Shown here: positions 8,338 to 16,127 of the stretch, piece after piece
Numbering within the stretch: the first letter of the stretch is position 1
How the letters are laid out: every line of letters begins with the position of its first letter
DNA from: Streptomyces malachitofuscus
Lineage (GTDB): Bacteria; Actinomycetota; Actinomycetes; Streptomycetales; Streptomycetaceae
DNA length: 64,000 bases
Assembly (NCBI RefSeq): GCF_014650055.1
Contig: NZ_BMUF01000011.1
Span: 124,001-188,000, forward strand
Direction: 5' to 3'
Position numbers and translations under genes: made by a program
Notes under the pieces: model-generated
Told to the model about the DNA's origin: nothing
Databases searched by the model: none
What the model saw: only the letters and a program-made list of their open reading frames with translations

Positions 8338-8898
8338 ATGCCTTCTGCACTGGACACGCCCCAGGGAGCGGCCGAACTCGCCGAGTCCCTGCTCCCTCCG
8401 CTCGGGAACCGCTGGCTGCACACTCAGGCCGTGGCCGCTCGGGCTCGCGAGGCTTCCGCGGCTGTGTCCGAGGCGGACCGGGATCTCCTCGTCGCTGCCG
8501 CGTGGCTGCATGACATCGGCTACGCCCCCGAGCTGCGTGACACCGGCTTCCATCCCCTCGACGGTGCTCGGTACCTCGAATCGCTGGGTGCGCCGGCGCG
8601 TCTGGTGCGGCTGGTCGCTCACCATTCCGGAGCCGTGTACGAGGCGGAGAAACGCGGGCTCTCGGCAGAGCTGGCCGTCTACGAGCGGGAAGACTCCCCT
8701 GTCCTGGACGCACTGATCTTCGCTGACATGACGACCGGCCCCGCCGGGCAGTCCTTCGACTTCGACACCCGGATTGACGAGATCCTCGTCCGCTACGAGC
8801 CGGGCAGCGAGGTGCACAACGCGATCAGCAAGGCACGGCCATACCTCCAGGGCGCTGTCGAGCGGACCCGCGACCGCATGGCTCATCAGCCGATGTAG
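8338..8898 (+). CDS. HD-domain phosphohydrolase
   Basis: This 186-residue protein has the HD-superfamily metal ligands in order: RWLHTQAVA near residue 28, WLHDIGY near 57-63, HHSGAVYEA near 100 and a final Asp in FADMTTG near 130. The family hydrolyses phosphate bonds of nucleotides or signalling nucleotides; the substrate cannot be told. No Shine-Dalgarno is visible, but TAACGT ends seven bases before the ATG, so a leaderless transcript is likely. The last 13 bases overlap the convergent NUDIX gene. HD and NUDIX hydrolases often accompany the regulatory block of AICEs. Confidence 0.85.
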   Translation: MPSALDTPQGAAELAESLLPPLGNRWLHTQAVAARAREASAAVSEADRDLLVAAAWLHDIGYAPELRDTGFHPLDGARYLESLGAPARLVRLVAHHSGAVYEAEKRGLSAELAVYEREDSPVLDALIFADMTTGPAGQSFDFDTRIDEILVRYEPGSEVHNAISKARPYLQGAVERTRDRMAHQPM

Positions 8899-9356
8899 GG
8901 CTCCGCCCGGTCGGCCAGGCCGTGCTCGATCCTCATGCGCATCGACGGGTGGATGTTCAGCTCGTCCAGCTTGCTCGGGTCGACGAATGCCACTTCCTTG
9001 CTCTCGCTGCTCGTCCGCAGCTCACCGCCGGTGATGCGGGCCTGGAAGCAGATCGAGAACTGCTGGCGGACCTCTCCGTCGTCGTACGCCATGACGTGGC
9101 CTGGATTGGTGTAGATGCCGACGAGGCCGGTCACCTCCACGTCGAAGCCGGTCTCTTCCTTCGTCTCGCGTACGGCTGCGTCGGGCGCTGACTCGCCCAG
9201 GTCGATGCCACCTCCGGGCAGGGCCCAAAGGTCGTTGTCGGTCTTGTGGATCAGCAGGACTTCCCCGGCCTCGTTGCGAGCCACGGCGGTCACGGAGGGG
9301 ACGAGACTGTTCGCCTTCGGGGCGTTGGGATCGTTGAAGTAGTCGACACGGGCCAT
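8886..9356 (-). CDS. NUDIX hydrolase of the AICE
   Basis: This 156-residue NUDIX pyrophosphohydrolase has the full box, starting GGGIDLGESAPDAAVRE and continuing TKEETGF (near residues 48-71). The substrate is unknown. It lies 28 bases downstream of the XRE/PLD-like regulator on the same strand, so the two probably form an operon. pSAM2-type elements also carry a NUDIX gene near their regulator; transfer regulation is inferred from that precedent. The 3' end overlaps the HD gene tail to tail. Confidence 0.88.
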   Translation of the reverse strand: MARVDYFNDPNAPKANSLVPSVTAVARNEAGEVLLIHKTDNDLWALPGGGIDLGESAPDAAVRETKEETGFDVEVTGLVGIYTNPGHVMAYDDGEVRQQFSICFQARITGGELRTSSESKEVAFVDPSKLDELNIHPSMRMRIEHGLADRAEPYIG

Positions 9357-9384
9357 GTGTTCAGCGTTGCACGTCCGGGGCCCG

Positions 9385-10116
9385 TTATGCCTCCCGGCCC
9401 CGCTCCCACGCGTAGTCGAAGCTCCGCATGTAGTGCCGGAAGGTCCGTGCTCCGGGGAGGTACCGGAAGTGCATCACCGGATTCTGACCGGCGGGAGCTC
9501 CGAGGACATGCGGGTTCACGAGAACGTCCTCGTCGAACCGGTAGATCGAGTTGTAGAGGATCGTGTCGTGCAGCCGGACTTCGACGCCAGGCGTCGACAT
9601 GGCGGGCTCGAGGTAGCGGCGGGTGATCCGGGCACGTGCGGCCAGGTCACCGCCGATGCCCTCCTCTTCGCCGCGCTGAAGGACCGCTTCGGAGTCGGGA
9701 TCGCCGAGCAGGATGCGGACCTGGGCGCCGGCCTTCGCCTTCTCGGCCAGTTGGTCGGGCAGGTCCGGATTGCTGTCGAAGAGGAACAGTCCGGCGTACA
9801 CGAGGACGTCGACCTGGTCCGTCGCCTTCTCGATCAGGGATGACCAGAGAGGGGCGGGCACCGCGCCACGGTGCGGATAGTAGGTGATCAGCTCGGACGT
9901 GCTGGCCTTCTCCGCCTGCTTCTCCACGGACGGCCAGATGTAGATCTCATCGGCTCCGAGAAAGTTCGCCGCCTTCCAGCGGTGCCCGCGGTGCGGAGTG
10001 CGACCGGTGGTGATCCACCGCTCGACGCTCTTGGGGTCCACCCCGACGTGCTCGGCAACGGACTGGATCGTCTCGCCCTTCGCTGAAATTGCCGCGCGCA
10101 GACGCTCGTTCGCCAT
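9385..10116 (-). CDS. XRE-type regulator with PLD-like C-terminal domain
   Basis: This 243-residue protein is a likely control protein of the element. Residues 1-60 form a helix-turn-helix (SVAEHVGVDPKSVERWITTG). From about 85 to 235 the sequence resembles a phospholipase-D-like fold (VDVLVYAGLFLF, VEVRLHDTILYNSIYRFDE), but a full HxK(x4)D motif is not seen, so catalysis is doubtful. The domain may sense a ligand. It is divergent from the transfer/replication operon starting at 10274, with inverted repeats in the gap, and so is placed to repress that operon. I used the ATG at 10116. Confidence 0.8.
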   Translation of the reverse strand: MANERLRAAISAKGETIQSVAEHVGVDPKSVERWITTGRTPHRGHRWKAANFLGADEIYIWPSVEKQAEKASTSELITYYPHRGAVPAPLWSSLIEKATDQVDVLVYAGLFLFDSNPDLPDQLAEKAKAGAQVRILLGDPDSEAVLQRGEEEGIGGDLAARARITRRYLEPAMSTPGVEVRLHDTILYNSIYRFDEDVLVNPHVLGAPAGQNPVMHFRYLPGARTFRHYMRSFDYAWERGREA

Positions 10117-10142
10117 GACGTGCCCTTCACTGGGACCGCTAG

Positions 10143-10180
10143 GGACGTTTTGACGGTAGCTCAGACGTCCCCAAACGTCC
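10143..10180. promoter_or_regulatory. Candidate operator between XRE regulator and transfer operon
   Basis: GGACGTTT at 10143-10150 is repeated inverted as AAACGTCC at 10173-10180, with a further GACGTC palindrome between them near 10164. This is the only intergenic gap between the divergent regulator and the main operon, so regulator binding is plausible but untested. Confidence 0.45.
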
Positions 10181-10273
10181 ATACGGGCGGTGATGCGTCC
10201 ACCCCTTCTCACGGTCTCCTGATCTCACCGACGGGATGTCGGTCAACACCTCACCGCAACAGGAGACAAGACG

Positions 10274-10627
10274 ATGCGTCAGATTCCCGTGGACACCGCC
10301 AACGCCACCGTGATGGTCGCCAAGGCCCCGCAGCCGAAGGTGAAGGACCGCCGTACCGGTGAGATCGCCACCGACAAGGACGGCGCCACGCTGATGGTCG
10401 TGGAGGTCATGTTCTCCACGCCCGACGAGGTCGAGATCCTCAAGCTCACCGTCCCGCAGCCCGGCATCTCCGAGGACCTGGCCATGGGCACTCCCGTGGT
10501 CCTGACCGGACTGGTCGCCTCGCCGTGGGAGAACGAGTTCAACGGCCAGAAGCGGCACGGGATCGCCTTCCGCGCGGTCGCGGTGACCTCGCTGACCGCT
10601 GCGGACTCGGCCTCGAAGGCGGCCTGA
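10274..10627 (+). CDS. Small conserved AICE protein, SCO3933-like, OB-fold-like
   Basis: This 117-residue protein has alternating beta-strand-like segments (ATVMVAKAP, LMVVEVMFS, PVVLTGLVASPW, HGIAFRAVAV) suggesting an OB-like fold. Similar small proteins precede the TraB gene in many Streptomyces integrative elements and are annotated as SCO3933-type regulatory proteins (recalled, not searched). An AGGAGA lies eight bases before the ATG. It is the first gene of the plus-strand operon, three bases before traB. Single-strand DNA binding or regulation are both possible. Confidence 0.75.
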   Translation: MRQIPVDTANATVMVAKAPQPKVKDRRTGEIATDKDGATLMVVEVMFSTPDEVEILKLTVPQPGISEDLAMGTPVVLTGLVASPWENEFNGQKRHGIAFRAVAVTSLTAADSASKAA

Positions 10628-10630
10628 GTC

Positions 10631-11986
10631 ATGACGTGGCTGTTAGTCGCCCTGGTGCTGGTCGTCGCTGCTGCGGGTCTCCTGCGGTGGCGGCGCCCCG
10701 CCTGGTACTGGCTGACCTTCGGGGTCACCCTCGCCGCGCTGCGGGTCCTGGTCCGGTACGGCTCGGTCATGGACGCCTGCGGCCTCACCGTCCCGGCCCC
10801 TCGCTGGCGCCTGGCGCTGGCCCGGATGACGAACCGCCCCGTTCCCGGACCCCGTGCCCCGCGCATCCTGCGGGTCCGAGTGACCCGGACCGGCCTGGTG
10901 CTCCGGCTCAAGCTCCGCCCCGGTCAGGACGCCTTCGACGTGGCTGCCTCATGTGATCGGCTGCGGCACTCGTTCGCCATGTACGGCGTGACCTCTCGTG
11001 AGCTGCGGTCAGGCGTGGTCGAGCTGCGCATGACCGGTTACGACGTGCTCAAGCGCGTGCAGATGCCTGCCCTGGTCGACGCCCGACCGATGCGGGTCCC
11101 GGTCGCCCTGCGTGAAGACGGGGCGGTCCACTACCGCGACTACCGAGCCGTTCCGCACGCCCTCACCCTGGGGGCTACGGAGTCCGGGAAGTCGGTCTAT
11201 CAGCGCAACCTCGTCGCCGCCCTCGCGCCGCAGCACGTCGCCTTGGTCGGCATCGACTGCAAGCAGGGTGTCGAGCTGTTCCCGCTGGCCCGCCGATTCT
11301 CCGCGCTCGCCGACAGCCCCGACACCGCTGCCGAACTCCTCGACGCGCTGGTGTCCCACATGGAGGACGTCTACCAGCTGATCCGGGCGGAACAGCGGAT
11401 CACCGCCGACGTCCCGGACGCGGAGATCGCCGCCGACATCTGGGACCTGCCCGAAGACCTGCGGCCGGTGCCGATCGTGGTTCTGGTCGACGAGGTCGCC
11501 GAACTCGCCCTCTTCGCGACCAAGGAGGAGGAGAAGCGGCGGGACCGCATCATCACCGCCCTGGCCCGGCTCGCCCAGCTCGGCCGCGCGGCCGGCATCT
11601 ATCTGGAGATCTGCGGGCAGCGCTTCGGCTCCGAACTCGGCAAGGGCATCACCATGCTCCGCGCCCAGCTCACCGGCCGCACCGCCCACCGCGTCAACGA
11701 CGAATCGTCCGCGAACATGGCGCTGGGCGACATCGCCGCGGACGCCGTCCTCGCCGCGATTCAGATCCCCACCGACACCCCAGGCGTCGCCATCACCGGC
11801 GACTCGACCGGCGGCTGGGCCCGCATCCGTGCCCCGCACACCACGCTGCGGCAAGCCGTGAACACCTGCAACCGGCACGCCGACCTGACCCCGGACCTTC
11901 CCACCCTGGCCCCGTTCCGGCCCGTGCTCGGCACCCTCACCCCGGTTCCGGGCCCGGCTGTCGAGTCTGCTCCGGCCGCCGCCTGA
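10631..11986 (+). CDS. traB: FtsK/SpoIIIE-type conjugal transfer translocase (TraB/TraSA-like)
   Basis: This 451-residue ATPase should pump double-stranded element DNA between mycelial compartments, the mode of conjugation special to actinomycetes. One or two membrane helices lie in residues 1-45, and Walker A GATESGKS is near 180. Walker B VPIVVLVDEVAELAL is near 285, and a C-terminal part from about 370 should hold the DNA-recognition region. It sits between the OB-like gene and the Spd genes, as in pSAM2-class elements. Length is normal for chromosome-integrated TraB proteins. Confidence 0.9.
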   Translation: MTWLLVALVLVVAAAGLLRWRRPAWYWLTFGVTLAALRVLVRYGSVMDACGLTVPAPRWRLALARMTNRPVPGPRAPRILRVRVTRTGLVLRLKLRPGQDAFDVAASCDRLRHSFAMYGVTSRELRSGVVELRMTGYDVLKRVQMPALVDARPMRVPVALREDGAVHYRDYRAVPHALTLGATESGKSVYQRNLVAALAPQHVALVGIDCKQGVELFPLARRFSALADSPDTAAELLDALVSHMEDVYQLIRAEQRITADVPDAEIAADIWDLPEDLRPVPIVVLVDEVAELALFATKEEEKRRDRIITALARLAQLGRAAGIYLEICGQRFGSELGKGITMLRAQLTGRTAHRVNDESSANMALGDIAADAVLAAIQIPTDTPGVAITGDSTGGWARIRAPHTTLRQAVNTCNRHADLTPDLPTLAPFRPVLGTLTPVPGPAVESAPAAA

Positions 11987-12068
11987 GCCACACCCCCTGA
12001 TCGGTCGGCGCGACCGCTCATCGCGCCAAGTCCCCACCCCTGCCATGCCAGAAACCGGAGGTGACCCC

Positions 12069-12272
12069 GTGGACACCCGCGAGGACTTCAACCGCACGGT
12101 GCAGCTGCTCGGCGCCCTCGCCCTGTACGCCCACACCTTCGGCGCCGACCGCGCCTTCGTCGACGCCATCGGCCCGTCCCTGGCCGTCTCCCTCCCCGAG
12201 CCCCCGCCCGGCGTCTTCCCGCCCGGCTACGACCCCACCGACGGCCCCCAGTACCCGGGAGGGCAGCCGTGA
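12069..12272 (+). CDS. Small hypothetical AICE protein
   Basis: This 67-residue protein has no recognised domain. The GTG at 12069 is chosen because GGAGGTG lies five bases upstream; an ATG at 12045 would add eight residues. The first half is helical (NRTVQLLGALALYAHTFG) and the C-terminus is Pro/Gly-rich. Its stop overlaps the start of the DUF2637 gene, so translation is coupled. Position between traB and the spread genes suggests an accessory role in transfer. Confidence 0.7.
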   Translation: MDTREDFNRTVQLLGALALYAHTFGADRAFVDAIGPSLAVSLPEPPPGVFPPGYDPTDGPQYPGGQP

Positions 12273-12937
12273 TGGCCCGCCTCCGCGTCGACGCCGTCCT
12301 GGTCCAGGCCGTCATCGCCGGGGCTCTGTCCTTCGCCCACCTGCACGACCTGGCCGCCGCTGCCGGACAGGACGGCTGGAAGGCCTGGGCCTACCCGGTC
12401 TCGGTCGACCTGCTCCTGGTCGCCGCCTGGCGACGACTGCGTACGGATGGGCCGTCCCGGCTGGCCTGGTGCTGGTTCCTCATCGCCCTGGTCGCCTCCC
12501 TCGGTGCGAACGTCGCCACCGCCGGACTCCTCGACCTGGACCACGTCCCGGCCTGGCTGCGCATCCTCGTCGCCGCCTGGCCCGCCCTGGCCTTCATGGG
12601 TGGCACCCTCCTCGCCCACTCACCCACTCGGCAGGAGCCGGAAGCGCCGGCACCCTCCGCCCCGGACCCGGAGCAGGAGCCCGAACCGGTCACCGCCGCT
12701 GAGCCGGACCCGGAACCTCAAGCCGTTGCGGTCCCGGCAGCCGAGGAAGCCCCGGCGCTGCCCACCGCGAAGCCTCGTCCGGTGGTGCCGGTCCCGGCCG
12801 CGCTGGTCGACCACGCCCGCAAGGTCGCCGCCGACCACCAGGAGCGCACCGGCGCCCGGATCGACACCGACACCCTCCGCGCCCGCCTCGGCGTCCCGCC
12901 CCAGCTCGCCGACGCCATCGCCGCCCAGCTCACCTGA
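12269..12937 (+). CDS. DUF2637-type membrane protein, spread-like (SpdB-like)
   Basis: This 222-residue protein has four predicted membrane helices in residues 10-115. A Pro/Glu-rich linker follows from about 120 to 165, then a helical C-terminal region (VPAALVDHARKVAADHQ). DUF2637 proteins are characteristic of Streptomyces conjugative plasmids and AICEs and are thought to help intramycelial spread. The start is GTG 12269 or the adjacent ATG 12272; both overlap the upstream stop. Confidence 0.82.
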   Translation: MMARLRVDAVLVQAVIAGALSFAHLHDLAAAAGQDGWKAWAYPVSVDLLLVAAWRRLRTDGPSRLAWCWFLIALVASLGANVATAGLLDLDHVPAWLRILVAAWPALAFMGGTLLAHSPTRQEPEAPAPSAPDPEQEPEPVTAAEPDPEPQAVAVPAAEEAPALPTAKPRPVVPVPAALVDHARKVAADHQERTGARIDTDTLRARLGVPPQLADAIAAQLT

Positions 12938-12956
12938 ACCGAGAGGAGACCCCGTC

Positions 12957-13148
12957 ATGCCCGCCCGCGACTTCTTCCACTCCGTGATGCGGATCGGCCC
13001 GGTGCAGATCGGCACCCACCGCGACCGCAACGGCCAGACCAAGCACGCCGCCGTGTGCAGCTCGGACGGCTGCGGCTGGTCCGCCGACTACTCCAGCCAG
13101 TCCGCCGCCCAGCTCGCCGCACGCACCCACCGCTGCAAGGTCCGCTAG
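12957..13148 (+). CDS. Small mobile-element transfer protein
   Basis: This 63-residue protein starts MPARDFFHSVMRIGPVQIGT and has two cysteines in CSSDGC that might bind metal. Proteins of this length and start are annotated as mobile element transfer proteins next to spd genes in Streptomyces elements (recalled). GAGAGGAGA precedes the ATG. The next gene begins eight bases after its stop. Confidence 0.78.
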   Translation: MPARDFFHSVMRIGPVQIGTHRDRNGQTKHAAVCSSDGCGWSADYSSQSAAQLAARTHRCKVR

Positions 13149-13156
13149 GAGGCCCC

Positions 13157-13312
13157 GTGGACGTCCCGCTCTGGTTCGCCCTGATCGTCGTCGGCTGGCT
13201 CGGCGTCAAGCTCATCCGCCCGCCGCTCTGGCTGGTCCTGGTGCTGCTGCTGGGCGGCTACCTCCTCGCCGACAGCCTCCTGTCCCCGGTCATCGACACC
13301 GCCGTCAAGTAA
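13157..13312 (+). CDS. 51-residue membrane protein of the spread cluster
   Basis: This protein is almost wholly hydrophobic, with two membrane helices (PLWFALIVVGWLGVKLI and WLVLVLLLGGYLLADSLL). The GTG at 13157 follows AGGAGG at good spacing. Its place between the transfer protein and SpdD suggests a small Spd protein acting at the mycelial membrane. Confidence 0.72.
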   Translation: MDVPLWFALIVVGWLGVKLIRPPLWLVLVLLLGGYLLADSLLSPVIDTAVK

Positions 13313-13324
13313 GGAGATCCGCTC

Positions 13325-13645
13325 ATGTTCCGGCCCAAGCTCCCGACCATGCCCCAGCCCACCGGCACGGCCACCCCTCCCACCGTGGTGGAGCCGACCA
13401 CCATCACCCCGGGCACCTCGGTCCCGCCGCCCGCCCCGGTCCCGATGGTGGCCTCCGCCCGGCCCACGGTCCAGCTCACCCCCGGCACCGCGCTCGCCCT
13501 CGTTGGCGGCGGCACCGCCGTGGTCCTGGTCGTCGGCGCCGTCCTGGTCTCCATGCTGCTGGCCGTTGCCGTCACTGCCGCCTCGGTCGCCGTCTGCGCC
13601 GTCGTCCTGCGCTCGCTGCTGGCCTCTGACGGCAAGCGGCGCTGA
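13325..13645 (+). CDS. spdD: SpdD-like spread protein
   Basis: This 106-residue protein has a Pro/Thr-rich N-terminal half (residues 8-55) and one or two membrane helices at about 58-97. A short basic tail closes it. This matches SpdD proteins of Streptomyces conjugative elements, which help spread of the element inside the recipient mycelium. AAGGAG lies before the ATG. Confidence 0.78.
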   Translation: MFRPKLPTMPQPTGTATPPTVVEPTTITPGTSVPPPAPVPMVASARPTVQLTPGTALALVGGGTAVVLVVGAVLVSMLLAVAVTAASVAVCAVVLRSLLASDGKRR

Positions 13646-13736
13646 GCGGTCCCGGGAGCGACGCACAAGCCGCCAAGCACGCCGCCGCCTCCCGGGCCCC
13701 GCACCTCGCCAACCGCAGTCACCGAAGGGAACACTC

Positions 13737-14288
13737 ATGGACCTGCAGATAGCCGCCGCCCTGGTGCCGTTACTGGGCTGGGCCGTGCACGGGAGCGTCC
13801 TCGCTCACCGGCTCGCCTCCGCCCGCCGAGACCCGCTCACCGGCCTGCACACCCGCGCCGGATGGACCGTCCGCGCCGAACACTGCATCCGCCGGCACCC
13901 CACCGCGGCCGTGCTCCTGGTCGACCTCGACCACTTCAAGACCCTCAACGACACCCACGGCCACGCCGCCGGGGACGCCGCACTCATCGCCACCGCCGAC
14001 CGGCTCCGCACCTGGTGCGGCCGTCACGGCACCGCCGGACGCCTGGGCGGGGATGAGTTCGTCGCCGTCGTCCAGGACCTGGCCGCCGCCGACCTCGACG
14101 CGCTCACCGCCGAACTACACCGACCGCTGCCCTACAACGGCGCATCGCTCCCGCTGGCCGCCTCGGTCGGCATCTGCCGCGTCACCGAGCTGCCGGTGCC
14201 GCTCCTGACCGATGCGCTCGCCGCCGCCGATGCGGCCATGTACGCGGCCAAGGGCCGTGGCCGCCGGGGCTCACGCCTCTCTCACTGA
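13737..14288 (+). CDS. GGDEF-domain protein (diguanylate cyclase) carried by the AICE
   Basis: This 183-residue protein has one N-terminal membrane-like helix (residues 5-25) and then a single GGDEF domain. RRDPLTGLHTRAGW opens the domain, LLVDLDHFKTLNDTHGH is the metal/GTP site and GRLGGDEF near 102-109 is the intact active loop. A late AMYAAKGRGRRG is also typical. All catalytic residues for making cyclic di-GMP are present, and the RxxD inhibitory site is absent. Cyclic di-GMP blocks Streptomyces development through BldD and WhiG-RsiG, so the element could influence the timing of host sporulation; that link is inferred. Confidence 0.9.
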   Translation: MDLQIAAALVPLLGWAVHGSVLAHRLASARRDPLTGLHTRAGWTVRAEHCIRRHPTAAVLLVDLDHFKTLNDTHGHAAGDAALIATADRLRTWCGRHGTAGRLGGDEFVAVVQDLAAADLDALTAELHRPLPYNGASLPLAASVGICRVTELPVPLLTDALAAADAAMYAAKGRGRRGSRLSH

Positions 14289-14372
14289 CCGGCCACCGGG
14301 TGGCGCACAAGCCGCCAAGCACGCCGCCACCCGGGCCGTTCCTTCCAACCGCAATCGAAAGGAACCACCATC

Positions 14373-14558
14373 ATGACCCAGCACACCCCGCCCGCGTCGC
14401 GTATCTGCCCGGCCTGTGACGGCTTCGCCTCCGTCGCCGTCACCCTCGGCGGCCGCGACCCGCACGGGCACCTGCGCACCATCACCGCTCACTGCCCGGC
14501 CTGCCACGGCACCGGCACCGTCACCGCCCGCCGCGTCCGGGAGGGCGCCGGTGCCTGA
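14373..14558 (+). CDS. Small zinc-finger-like protein before rep
   Basis: This 61-residue protein has two cysteine pairs (CPACDG and CPACHGTG), like half of a DnaJ-type zinc-binding repeat. It starts at an ATG preceded by AAAGGA. Its last eight bases overlap the start of rep, so the two are translated together and it may assist replication initiation. Confidence 0.75.
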   Translation: MTQHTPPASRICPACDGFASVAVTLGGRDPHGHLRTITAHCPACHGTGTVTARRVREGAGA

Positions 14559-15927
14559 GACGCTGCTCGACCCGACCACCCTCGGCGACCTGCTGAGGGT
14601 GGCTTCGGCCGTCGACTACCACCGCTGGGAAGAACAGATCCGCCGCACCGGCGGCTGCGCCGACCCCATCCACCTCACCGGCTGGGTCGTACACAAGGAC
14701 AAGACCACCGGCGCCACCCTGCACCACTACTCCACCGAAGATGAGCCGGGCGGCCGTCTCCGCCTCGCCTGCGGCAACCGCCGCGCCTCCCGCTGCCCCT
14801 CCTGCGCCTGGACCTACGCGGGCGACACCTACCACCTGATCCGCGCGGGCCTGGCCGGGGACGACCGCCGCGACATCCCCTCAACCGTCCGCGATCACCC
14901 CCGCGTCTTCGCCACCCTCACCGCACCCTCGTTCGGCCCGGTCCACAACCGCCCCGATCACGGCGTCTGCCGCTGCGGCACCCGCCACGCATCCGACGCG
15001 CCGGAACTGGGTACCGCCCTCGACCCGGACACGTACGACTACGCGGGCGCCGTGCTGTTCAACAACCACGCCGGACAGCTCTGGCAGCGCTTCACCAACC
15101 GGCTCCGCCGGGAGATCGCCGCCCGCGCCGGCCTCACCCAACGGGAGCTGAAGGAGCGTGCCCGGCTGTCGTACGGCAAGGTCGCCGAGTTCCAGAAGCG
15201 CGGTGCCCTGCACTTCCATGCCGTGATCCGACTCGACGGACCGGACGGCCCGGACACTCCTCCTCCGGCCTGGGCGACCGTCGACATGCTCGCCGACGCG
15301 ATCCGTGCAGCTGCGGCGCACTCCTACACCTCGGTCTCCGTCCCGGCCGCCGAGGACCAACCGACGCGGACCTTCCGTTGGGGCGCCCAGCTCGACGTCC
15401 GCCCCGTGAAGGCGTTCGGGGACGGCTCCGACATCACCGAGCAGGCGGTCGCCTCCTACGTCGCCAAGTACGCGACCAAAGCGGCTGAGAGCACGGGCAC
15501 CCTGGACCACCGCATCGGGGAGCTCTCCGAACTCGACCGCCACCAGGTCCCGCACCACACCCGCCGCCTGATCGAAGCCTGCAAGACGCTCGACCCGCTG
15601 TATCCGGAACGGCGGCTGTGGGCATGGGCGCACATGCTCGGCTTCCGCGGCCACTTCTCCTCCAAGTCCCGCCGCTACTCCACCACCCTCGGCGAACTCC
15701 GCCAGGCACGCGCCGACTACCGCGCCGCCCAGGAACACGCCGCCCTCGGCCTCGAGGACACCGAGCCGGACACCGTCCTCGTCCTCGCCGACTGGCAGTA
15801 CGCCGGGCACGGCCACACCCCCGGTGAATCTGTCCTCGCCGCGACCATCGCCCGGGACCTCCAGCTCAACCGCGAAACCGCCCGCGAAGCCCTACGCGAC
15901 CAACTCGCCGACGAAAGGGAGTGCTGA
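14551..15927 (+). CDS. rep: Rolling-circle replication initiator (RepSA-like)
   Basis: This 458-residue protein should nick the element's origin to start rolling-circle replication after excision. A zinc-finger-like CGNRRASRCPSC is near residue 68, and a CRCG pair lies near 132. The HUH metal motif LHFHAVIRLDG is near 220, and SYVAKYATKAAES near 305 carries the probable catalytic tyrosine. The GTG at 14551 overlaps the preceding gene, with GGGAGGG upstream. RepSA-type initiators are standard in AICEs, placed as here next to xis and int. Confidence 0.9.
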   Translation: MPETLLDPTTLGDLLRVASAVDYHRWEEQIRRTGGCADPIHLTGWVVHKDKTTGATLHHYSTEDEPGGRLRLACGNRRASRCPSCAWTYAGDTYHLIRAGLAGDDRRDIPSTVRDHPRVFATLTAPSFGPVHNRPDHGVCRCGTRHASDAPELGTALDPDTYDYAGAVLFNNHAGQLWQRFTNRLRREIAARAGLTQRELKERARLSYGKVAEFQKRGALHFHAVIRLDGPDGPDTPPPAWATVDMLADAIRAAAAHSYTSVSVPAAEDQPTRTFRWGAQLDVRPVKAFGDGSDITEQAVASYVAKYATKAAESTGTLDHRIGELSELDRHQVPHHTRRLIEACKTLDPLYPERRLWAWAHMLGFRGHFSSKSRRYSTTLGELRQARADYRAAQEHAALGLEDTEPDTVLVLADWQYAGHGHTPGESVLAATIARDLQLNRETAREALRDQLADEREC

Positions 15928-15929
15928 CC

Positions 15930-16127
15930 ATGGCCTCAGAGCTGCCGAACCGGTTCCTGACCCCTGAGGACCTGGTCGAGATGTTCGAGCTGCCCAGCGT
16001 CGAGACGGTCTACCAGTGGCGGCGCAAGCGCACCGGTCCCCGCGGCTTCCGCGTCGGCCGGCACCTCCGCTTCGACCCGACCGACGTGCGGGCCTGGGTG
16101 GACTCACAGATCGGAGAAGCTGCCTGA
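15930..16127 (+). CDS. xis: Excisionase, MerR/AlpA-like winged helix
   Basis: This 65-residue DNA-binding protein should direct the integrase toward excision. The fold is visible in FLTPEDLVEMF, VYQWRRKRTGPRGFRVGRH and LRFDPTDVRAWVD. I chose the ATG at 15930, which has GAAAGGGAG at better spacing than the GTG at 15921. It lies two bases after the rep stop and its own stop overlaps the int ATG, so rep-xis-int are coupled. Confidence 0.88.
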   Translation: MASELPNRFLTPEDLVEMFELPSVETVYQWRRKRTGPRGFRVGRHLRFDPTDVRAWVDSQIGEAA

